From Bacteroidales bacterium (GTDB taxonomy: Bacteria > Bacteroidota > Bacteroidia > Bacteroidales > UBA7960), in the NCBI GenBank assembly GCA_003555385.1, contig PWHO01000086.1:1-14230 (forward strand): a stretch of DNA of 14,230 nucleotides, written 5' to 3'. Below, piece by piece: positions 6,637-13,002 of this stretch. The stretch's first letter is position 1. Each line of letters opens with the position of its first letter. The notes beneath the pieces are model-generated. The model was not told where the DNA came from and did not search any database. It worked only from the letters and a program-made list of their open reading frames with translations. A program made the position numbers and the translations under genes.

Positions 6637-8295
6637 ATGCTAAAACACCTCCTGATTGAGAATTACGCATTGATTGAAGAACTCGATGCGGAGTTCAGCG
6701 AAGGTCTTACCGTCATCACGGGGGAAACAGGAGCCGGTAAATCTATCCTTCTGGGCGCTTTATCACTTATCCTTGGTCAGCGAGCTGATACCCGTGTATT
6801 GCGTGACCAGAATAAAAAATGCATCATTGAAGGTACTTTCTCCCTCAAAGATTTACCTGTCAGGGATGCATTTGACGCCTTTGACCTTGATTATGATGAT
6901 TTTTCTTTGTTCAGAAGGGAAATCACCCCCCAGGGAAAGTCAAGGGCATTCATAAACGATACCCCGGTTAAGCTTCCTGTTATGAAGGCCATCACCGAAA
7001 AACTCATCGATATTCATTCCCAGCACGAAAGCCTGCTTGTGGGCACGTCATCTTTACAGTTTGATGTGGTAGACAGTTTTGCGAAGCAGCTTGACAAATT
7101 GGCAGAATACCGCAGGTTGTTTGACCGGTATGGTGAATCTCGCCGCAAGCTGAGGGAAATGGAGGAGGAGGAGCGCAATTCCAGAACGGATCTGGATTAT
7201 TACCGTTTCCAGCTTGATGAACTGGAACAGGCTGCACCCAACCCGGAAGAATATCGCAGGAATGAAGAGGACATGTCGGTATTGCGCAATGCCGAGGAAA
7301 TTGGATACAAGCTGGAAAAAGCCATGCACCTGCTGCAGGATTCCGAAATTAATTTACACGATCAGCTGAACGAGGCGGTTTCACTCTTCAGGTCGATGGA
7401 GGCTTTTGGAAAGGACTACAGTCAACTGGCCGATCGCCTGAATTCCGCCCTGATTGAGACAAAAGATATTGCATCCGAAGTTTCTTCACTTCGTGACAAA
7501 GTCATCCATGACCCTGACCAGGCAAAACTGATCGAAGAAAGACTGGATCAGATCAACAACCTGATGCTGAAGCACAATGCGTCTGATATTGAGGAATTAC
7601 TTGATATCCGGGATCAGTACCGGGAAAGAATTGAAAAGACCGACAGCCTGGAACAAAAAATTCAGGAACAGAAAAAGCTTATCCTGCAAATTGCCAAGGA
7701 CCTTGGAAAGTCGACTGATGAGATATCTGCGGCCCGCGCCGGGGTTATTCCGGAAATTGAAAGAGAAGTACTGCGCCTCTTGCATGAACTTGGCATGCCG
7801 GGTGCCCGCTTCAGTATAAAAAGAAAACCACTCTCGGATTTTACCAAACACGGGAAGGATGACATTGGTTTCCTGTTTAATGCCAACGTGGGAGGGGAAC
7901 TGCAGAATTTATCAAAAGTGGCCTCAGGGGGAGAACTATCAAGGTTCATGCTCAGTATCAAAAGCATGATATCACAGAAAATGTTGCTTCCTACCATTAT
8001 ATTCGATGAAATTGATACGGGCATCTCCGGGGAAACAAGTACACGGGTGGCGAACATTTTGCGGCATATGTCTGCAACCATGCAGGTGGTCGCCATCACA
8101 CACTTGCCACAAATTGCCTCCAGGGGAGATTCCCACTTGCTTGTTTATAAAATTGTGGAAAACGGGCGAACCAACACCTATCTCAAACAGCTGAATAAAG
8201 AAGAACGAATTGATGAGGTTGCCAAAATGCTGGGTGGAGAAAAACCCTCCAGGGTAATGCTAGAAACCGCCAAAGAACTTATCTTTACAAAATAA
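6637..8295 (+). CDS. recN: DNA repair ATPase RecN
   Basis: SMC-like cytoplasmic ATPase that acts at DNA double-strand breaks in recombinational repair. From the chosen ATG the product is 552 residues, the usual RecN length. The N-terminal ATPase half begins MLKHLLIENYALIEELDAEF, the normal RecN start, with Walker A GETGAGKS at 29-36. A long charged coiled-coil region spans about 150-380. The C-terminal half has the ABC signature SGGELSR (430-436) and Walker B IIFDEIDTG with Asp457 and Glu458, followed by the AITHLPQIA switch segment. The frame stays open upstream to an in-frame TTG at 6583, which would add 18 residues, but those codons contain the -33 and -7 promoter boxes and match nothing in RecN. 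The gene probably has its own promoter while sitting immediately after the bamD operon. fabI follows 30 bases after its stop. Confidence 0.96.
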   Translation: MLKHLLIENYALIEELDAEFSEGLTVITGETGAGKSILLGALSLILGQRADTRVLRDQNKKCIIEGTFSLKDLPVRDAFDAFDLDYDDFSLFRREITPQGKSRAFINDTPVKLPVMKAITEKLIDIHSQHESLLVGTSSLQFDVVDSFAKQLDKLAEYRRLFDRYGESRRKLREMEEEERNSRTDLDYYRFQLDELEQAAPNPEEYRRNEEDMSVLRNAEEIGYKLEKAMHLLQDSEINLHDQLNEAVSLFRSMEAFGKDYSQLADRLNSALIETKDIASEVSSLRDKVIHDPDQAKLIEERLDQINNLMLKHNASDIEELLDIRDQYRERIEKTDSLEQKIQEQKKLILQIAKDLGKSTDEISAARAGVIPEIEREVLRLLHELGMPGARFSIKRKPLSDFTKHGKDDIGFLFNANVGGELQNLSKVASGGELSRFMLSIKSMISQKMLLPTIIFDEIDTGISGETSTRVANILRHMSATMQVVAITHLPQIASRGDSHLLVYKIVENGRTNTYLKQLNKEERIDEVAKMLGGEKPSRVMLETAKELIFTK

Positions 8296-8325
8296 AAGCA
8301 ATTAATTAATTAAATACTTGATGGT

Positions 8326-9174
8326 ATGAAACCTGGTCTGTTGAGTGGCAAAAAGGGGATAATTTTCGGCGCCCTTGATGCCAATTCCATTGCCTGGAAA
8401 GTCGCGGAAAAAGCCTATGAATACGGTGCAGAGCTGATATTATCCAATGCACCGATCGCCATCAGGAAGGGTGATATTTATAAGCTTGCTGAAAAAACCA
8501 ATAGTGAGGTCATCGCAGCCGATGTGACCAGGGTTGATGAGATTGAGGAGTTATTCCGGCAAAGCCGGGATATTTTTTCCGGCAACATGGATTTCATCCT
8601 GCATTCGGTGGGCATGTCACCCAATGTAAGAAAGGGTCTGCACTATACCGAACTTGATTACAACTACATGGCCAAAACCCTGGATATCTCAGCCATCTCC
8701 CTGCATAAAATACTCAGCGTGGCTTACAGAACGGACGCCATTAATGAATGGGGTTCGGTGTTGGCATTGAGCTATATTGCGGCTCAACGAACTTTTTCCA
8801 CTTACAATGATATGGCCCAGGCCAAAGCGATGCTTGAATCAATATGCAGGAGTTATGGGTACCATTACGGAAAAAAAAGAAAGGTCAGGGTCAACAGCGT
8901 ATCCCAGTCTCCCACTGTTACAAGTGCCGGTACAGGAGTGAAAGGGTTTGACAGCTTCTACAGTTTCTCCAACTGTATGTCTCCGCTGGGAAACAGTACA
9001 TCAGAAGATTGCGCAAATTTTTGTGTAGCCATGTTCTCAGATCTTACCAGGAAAGTGACCATGCAGAATATTTTCCATGACGGCGGATATTCTACCATGG
9101 GAATTTCAGATAAACTGATCGATGATTGCTTTGTGTGTCAGGGTGACTGCCACGAAAAGAATTATGAACTTTGA
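8326..9174 (+). CDS. fabI: Enoyl-[acyl-carrier-protein] reductase FabI
   Basis: Cytoplasmic short-chain dehydrogenase that reduces the trans-2-enoyl-ACP double bond in the last step of each fatty-acid elongation cycle, using NADH or NADPH. The 282-residue product has the FabI nucleotide-binding start GIIFGALDANSIAWKVAEKA (from residue 11) and HSVGMSPN. The catalytic Tyr150 (ALSYIAAQR) and the Tyr160-x6-Lys167 motif (YNDMAQAK) are present, as is the late segment RKVTMQNIFHDGGYSTMG. Length is typical. The far C-terminus is unusual: DDCFVCQGDCHEKNYEL contains Cys268, Cys271, Cys275 and His276. The 30-base gap after recN is AT-rich (AATTAATTAATTAA). A poor -7 candidate (TATCTTTA, 8280-8287) lies inside the end of recN, so fabI is probably transcribed with recN, at least in part. 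Confidence 0.95.
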   Translation: MKPGLLSGKKGIIFGALDANSIAWKVAEKAYEYGAELILSNAPIAIRKGDIYKLAEKTNSEVIAADVTRVDEIEELFRQSRDIFSGNMDFILHSVGMSPNVRKGLHYTELDYNYMAKTLDISAISLHKILSVAYRTDAINEWGSVLALSYIAAQRTFSTYNDMAQAKAMLESICRSYGYHYGKKRKVRVNSVSQSPTVTSAGTGVKGFDSFYSFSNCMSPLGNSTSEDCANFCVAMFSDLTRKVTMQNIFHDGGYSTMGISDKLIDDCFVCQGDCHEKNYEL

Positions 9175-9220
9175 TTACGGGCTGCGGGTCAGTAAAACAA
9201 AGGGATTTCTCAATATTTTA

Positions 9221-9228
9221 TATCTTTG
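9221..9228 (+). promoter_or_regulatory. -7 box of the etfB-etfA-acyl-CoA dehydrogenase operon
   Basis: TATCTTTG matches TAnnTTTG exactly and is identical to the recN box. It lies 42 bases before the etfB ATG at 9271. No TTG appears 17-20 bases upstream, so a good -33 element is missing. An in-frame TTG codon at 9226 lies inside this box and should not be taken as the etfB start. Confidence 0.6.
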
Positions 9229-9270
9229 CAGGATATTTTTTCAACATTTTATTCTGTAAACGATAACTAC

Positions 9271-10143
9271 ATGAGTTTCCGAATTATTGTTTTGGCAAAA
9301 CAGGTGCCGGATACCCGCAATGTGGGAAAAGACGCGATGAAAGCCGACGGTACGGTAAACCGCGGTGCGCTTGAGGCAATTTTTAACCCGGAAGACCTGC
9401 ACGCCCTGGAGCAGGCTTTACTGATCAAAGAAAAACGTAAAGATGCAGAGGTCATTTTGTTGACCATGGGGCCGCCAAGGGCAGCTGATATTATCCGGGA
9501 AGCGCTCTATCGCGGAGCAGACAAGGGATACCTGATCACAGACCGCAAATTTGCCGGTTCCGATACGCTGGCCACTTCTTATGTGCTTTCCCTGGCAGTT
9601 AAAAAACTCGCCCCTTTTCACCTTGTGATCGCCGGGAGGCAGGCCATTGACGGGGATACCGCCCAGGTTGGACCACAGGTAGCAGAAAAGCTTTCCCTCC
9701 CGCAGGTAACCTATACAGAAAAATTCATCGAAATAAAAGATAAAGAAGTCAGCATTCAGCGCAGGCTGGAGAGGGGAGTGGAAACGGTTTCCACACCGCT
9801 GCCAGCCCTGGTCACTGTACACAGTTCAGCTGCATCCTGCAGACCCCGCAATGCCAGGCTTCTGATGAAGTTCAAGCATGCACGTACCATTTCTGAGTTA
9901 CAGGAAGAAACAAAAGATTACACGGAAATGCTCAATAACAAACCCTATCTCCAAATTGATGAATGGGGGGTATCCGACATTGATGCGGGCGAAGAACAGC
10001 TGGGGCTTTCCGGTTCACCCACAAAAGTGAAAAAAATTGAAAACGTAGTTTTCGCTGCCAAGGAATCCACTTTACTGTCATCAGAAGACAATGACATTGA
10101 TCGCCTGATGAAGGAGCTTATTGACAGTCACGTTGTCGGCTAA
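9271..10143 (+). CDS. etfB: Electron transfer flavoprotein beta subunit
   Basis: Beta subunit of the EtfAB heterodimer, which accepts electrons from or gives them to acyl-CoA dehydrogenases. The product is 290 residues from the ATG at 9271, beginning MSFRIIVLAKQVPDT as expected for EtfB. The stretch GRQAIDGDTAQVGPQ (122-136) carries the DGDTAQVGP motif seen in bifurcating-type EtfB proteins such as clostridial ones, rather than the DDDCNQTGQ of the mitochondrial type. LPALVTVHSSAASCRPRNAR and a charged C-terminal arm follow; the arm should wrap around EtfA. The reading frame extends upstream to a TTG at 9226, but that codon is part of the -7 box. The gene heads a three-gene cluster: etfA starts 31 bases after it and the acyl-CoA dehydrogenase comes third. 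Product very secure; bifurcation is inference. Confidence 0.95.
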   Translation: MSFRIIVLAKQVPDTRNVGKDAMKADGTVNRGALEAIFNPEDLHALEQALLIKEKRKDAEVILLTMGPPRAADIIREALYRGADKGYLITDRKFAGSDTLATSYVLSLAVKKLAPFHLVIAGRQAIDGDTAQVGPQVAEKLSLPQVTYTEKFIEIKDKEVSIQRRLERGVETVSTPLPALVTVHSSAASCRPRNARLLMKFKHARTISELQEETKDYTEMLNNKPYLQIDEWGVSDIDAGEEQLGLSGSPTKVKKIENVVFAAKESTLLSSEDNDIDRLMKELIDSHVVG

Positions 10144-10174
10144 TCAAACTATCAAAACTGAAAATTCTGGAAAC

Positions 10175-11194
10175 ATGCATAACATATTTGTTTATTGTGA
10201 AATTGATGAGGGTCAGGTGGCGGATGTCAGCCTTGAGTTGCTGACAAAAGGACGTAAACTGGCCAATGAACTTGATTGCAAGCTGGAAGCTGCAGTGATC
10301 GGGCATAATCTCAAAGGCATTGAAAAGGAGATTTTTTCTTACGGTGTGGATATCCTGCACTTAGCAGACGACAAAAGGCTGGCCCCTTATACAACTTTAC
10401 CCCATACTCACCTGGTAGTCAACCTTTTTCAGAAGATAAAACCGGATGTGGCACTTTTCGGGGCAACTTCCGTCGGCCGTGATCTGGCACCACGCGTGGC
10501 ATCAAAAATGAAATGTGGCCTGACCGCTGACTGTACCAGCCTGGTTATTGGTGATCATAAAGACAATAAATCAGGGAAAGAATACAAAAGTCTGCTTTAC
10601 CAGATCCGTCCGGCTTTCGGAGGGAACATCATTGCCACCATCATTAATCCCGAAACCAGGCCCCAGATGGCCACGGTGAGGGAAGGGGTCATGAAACGGG
10701 AAATCTTTGATAAGACACATAAAGGAAGCCTGAAGACCATTAAAGTAGACGAATTGCTCACCGATGATCTTTTCCCCGTTCAAATCCTTGAGCGGCACAT
10801 GGAGAAGAAAAAGATCAATATAAAGGTTTCTCCCATCATTGTGTCAGGTGGCTATGGAGTGGGCTCTAAAGAAAATTTTGAATTACTTTATGAGCTGGCC
10901 GAAGTACTGGGCGGAGAAGTGGGCGCCTCAAGGGCAGCCGTTGATGCCGGCTTCGCAGATCATGAGCGCCAGGTTGGTCAGACCGGGGTTACGGTAAGAC
11001 CCAAACTTTACATCGCCTGCGGAATATCCGGTGCCGTTCAGCATACTGCCGGCATGAGCGAGTCAGCAAAGATCATTGCCATCAACAATGACCCCAAAGC
11101 ACCCATTAATCAAATTGCCGACTATTCCATCATCGGAGATATCGAAGATATCATCCCCAAAATGATTAAGTTCTATAAGAAAAACACCAAGTAA
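10175..11194 (+). CDS. etfA: Electron transfer flavoprotein alpha subunit, with GGYG in place of GGRG
   Basis: Alpha subunit of the electron transfer flavoprotein; it binds the FAD that exchanges electrons with the partner dehydrogenase. The product is 339 residues from the ATG at 10175. The N-terminal half (about 1-190) is the nucleotide-binding-like domain and has no ferredoxin-type insertion. The C-terminal FAD domain shows GASRAAVDAGFADHERQVGQ (250-269), the GQTG threonine Thr270, GISGAVQH with His290, and INNDPKAPINQIADYSIIGD. The motif normally written GGRG reads SGGYGVGS (224-231), so the flavin-contacting Arg is Tyr227. A longer frame begins at a TTG at 10121 inside etfB, but the ATG gives the normal EtfA N-terminus (MHNIFVYCEIDEGQ). 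The dehydrogenase follows by 14 bases. Product secure. Confidence 0.95.
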   Translation: MHNIFVYCEIDEGQVADVSLELLTKGRKLANELDCKLEAAVIGHNLKGIEKEIFSYGVDILHLADDKRLAPYTTLPHTHLVVNLFQKIKPDVALFGATSVGRDLAPRVASKMKCGLTADCTSLVIGDHKDNKSGKEYKSLLYQIRPAFGGNIIATIINPETRPQMATVREGVMKREIFDKTHKGSLKTIKVDELLTDDLFPVQILERHMEKKKINIKVSPIIVSGGYGVGSKENFELLYELAEVLGGEVGASRAAVDAGFADHERQVGQTGVTVRPKLYIACGISGAVQHTAGMSESAKIIAINNDPKAPINQIADYSIIGDIEDIIPKMIKFYKKNTK

Positions 11195-11208
11195 AATCAG
11201 GAAATACA

Positions 11209-12918
11209 ATGGCTAATTTTTATACAGATAACCCAGGTTTAGCTTTTCATCTGCATCATCCCCTGATGAAAAAGATCATCCGGCTTAAAGAAAATGACTA
11301 CGCCGATAAGGATAAGTACGATTATGCACCTGCTGACTTCGAAGACGCACTGGATAATTACCATCAAGTGCTTGAGATTGTGGGAGAGATTTGCGGAGAG
11401 ACCATTGCACCGAACGCAGAGCTGGTTGATACTTTCGGGCCGAAACTGGTGGACAATGAGGTGATTTATGCCCCGGGCACGGCTCAGAACCTGGAAATAC
11501 TGACCAAGGCCGGACTCATCGGTATGGCACTACCCAGGAAATACGACGGGCTCAACTTTTCAATGGTGCCATATGTAATCGCAGCCGAGCTTGTTTCAAG
11601 GGCTGATGCAGGTTTCGCAAACATTTGGGGTTTGCAGGACTGTGCGGAAACCATTCATGAATTTGCCAGCGAAGAAATAAAAGACGAGTTTCTCCCCAGG
11701 TTCAACAAAGGGGCCACAGCCGCCATGGACCTAACAGAACCCGATGCTGGAAGTGACCTGCAGGCGGTACAGCTGAAAGCCACCCAGGATGAAAAAACCG
11801 GAAAATGGAAACTCGATGGTGTTAAGCGGTTTATTACCAACGGGGATGCAGACATCAGCCTGGTGCTGGCCCGCTCAGAACCCAATACCACTGATGGAAG
11901 GGGATTGTCCCTGTTTCTTTATGACCGCAATGACAAGGCAGTAAAAGTCAGGCGCATCGAAAACAAACTGGGAATCAAAGGTTCTCCCACATGCGAGCTG
12001 GTATTTAAGGATGCTCCGGCATTGCTCGTCGGCGACAGGAAACTGGGATTGATCAAATACGTGATGTCCCTGATGAACTCGGCACGTCTGGGGGTCGGGG
12101 CCCAATCAGTGGGTATTGCAGAGGCAGCTTATCATGAAGCCCTGAAGTATGCCCACGAAAGGGAGCAGTTTGATAAACCCATCATCCAGTTCCCGGCGGT
12201 TTACGAAATGCTGGCCATGATGCGTGCCAAGACAGACGCTGCCAGAAGCCTGCTTTACGAGACCACCAGGTATGTGGATATTTACAAATCTTATTCACAC
12301 CTGCAGGAAGATCGGCGGCTGGAGCCGGAGGAGCGGAAAGAACTGAAACAGCACCAGCGGATCTCGGATGTGCTGACCCCTTTGCTGAAGTTGTTTGCCA
12401 GTGAATATTTCAACCAGGTTGCATATGATTCCCTTCAGATTCACGGCGGAGCCGGCTATATGAAAGATTTTCCGGTTGAGCGTTTGTTCCGGGATGCAAG
12501 AATTACCAACATATACGAAGGTACTTCACAACTTCAGGTGGTAGCGGCCATACGTGGCGTTGGAAACGGCACTTTCCTTTCACTGATCAGGCAATACGAG
12601 GAGATGGATGTGCAGCCGGAATTTGAATACCTGAAACATACCCTGATGGATATGACAACACGCTACGAAAGCATTGTCGCCTACGTTCAGGAGAAGAAAA
12701 ATGATGAGCTGACAGATTTCCATGCCAGGCGGCTGGTTGAAATGGCAGGGCACATTATTATGGGCTACCTGCTGTTACATGACACCCACAGAGACAGTAG
12801 CTTCAGAAAATCTACCGAGATTTTTATTCGCCACGGGTCGTCTGAAAACCATTCAAAGAAAACTTTCATCAAAGGCTTTGAAGAAAAAGAGCTGGGTAAC
12901 TATAAAGTTGAGAAATAA
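11209..12918 (+). CDS. Acyl-CoA dehydrogenase with C-terminal extension
   Basis: FAD-dependent enzyme that introduces or removes the alpha-beta double bond of acyl-CoA, trading electrons with EtfAB, whose genes lie immediately upstream. The 569-residue protein is longer than the usual 380-400. It has an extended N-terminus (about 1-60), an N-terminal helical domain with SRADAGFANIWGLQD, and the middle beta domain with DLTEPDAGSDLQA and GVKRFITNGDADI. The C-terminal helical domain carries the catalytic Glu437 in NIYEGTSQLQ. About 130 further residues form a helical extension of unknown role. I recall closely similar long forms in Bacteroides. The start (MANFYTDNPGLAFHLHHPLM) follows a weak purine-rich AGGAAA. 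Chain-length specificity and the direction in the cell (beta-oxidation versus butyrate-type reduction) cannot be read from sequence. A strong terminator ends the operon 22 bases after the stop. Confidence 0.93.
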   Translation: MANFYTDNPGLAFHLHHPLMKKIIRLKENDYADKDKYDYAPADFEDALDNYHQVLEIVGEICGETIAPNAELVDTFGPKLVDNEVIYAPGTAQNLEILTKAGLIGMALPRKYDGLNFSMVPYVIAAELVSRADAGFANIWGLQDCAETIHEFASEEIKDEFLPRFNKGATAAMDLTEPDAGSDLQAVQLKATQDEKTGKWKLDGVKRFITNGDADISLVLARSEPNTTDGRGLSLFLYDRNDKAVKVRRIENKLGIKGSPTCELVFKDAPALLVGDRKLGLIKYVMSLMNSARLGVGAQSVGIAEAAYHEALKYAHEREQFDKPIIQFPAVYEMLAMMRAKTDAARSLLYETTRYVDIYKSYSHLQEDRRLEPEERKELKQHQRISDVLTPLLKLFASEYFNQVAYDSLQIHGGAGYMKDFPVERLFRDARITNIYEGTSQLQVVAAIRGVGNGTFLSLIRQYEEMDVQPEFEYLKHTLMDMTTRYESIVAYVQEKKNDELTDFHARRLVEMAGHIIMGYLLLHDTHRDSSFRKSTEIFIRHGSSENHSKKTFIKGFEEKELGNYKVEK

Positions 12919-12940
12919 ACCTCATATTGATTTAACCAAC

Positions 12941-12980
12941 AAAAAAAAGGCTGTCTCCTGAAGGAGTCAGCCTTTTTTTT
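12941..12980. terminator. Bidirectional hairpin terminator between convergent genes
   Basis: Eight A residues (12941-12948), the stem AGGCTG-t-CTCC, the loop TGAA (12959-12962), the matching GGAG-t-CAGCCT, then eight T residues (12973-12980). One T-T mismatch interrupts an otherwise perfect stem. Because the hairpin is flanked by A on the left and T on the right, it presents a T-tract on both strands. It can end both the etfBA-dehydrogenase transcript and the opposing clpC transcript, whose stop codon lies about 20 bases away. Confidence 0.9.
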
Positions 12981-13002
12981 GCCTTAATTACGATTGAGCA
13001 GA

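Noticed and set aside
7662..8099. 145-codon open frame on the minus strand
   Set aside because: Fully inside recN over the signature and Walker B region, low-complexity serine-rich product, no independent support.
8280..8287. TATCTTTA as a fabI promoter
   Set aside because: Last base of the -7 consensus is wrong and no -33 TTG is nearby; it also lies in the recN coding end. Too weak to list as a feature.
8299..8313. AATTAATTAATTAA tandem repeat between recN and fabI
   Set aside because: Short AT-rich tetranucleotide repeat in a 30-base gap; common in Bacteroidota spacers and no hairpin with T-tract follows, so not called a terminator or regulatory element.
10121..10174. TTG start extending EtfA by 18 residues
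   Set aside because: The extension overlaps the end of etfB and encodes residues with no EtfA likeness; the ATG at 10175 gives the standard N-terminus.
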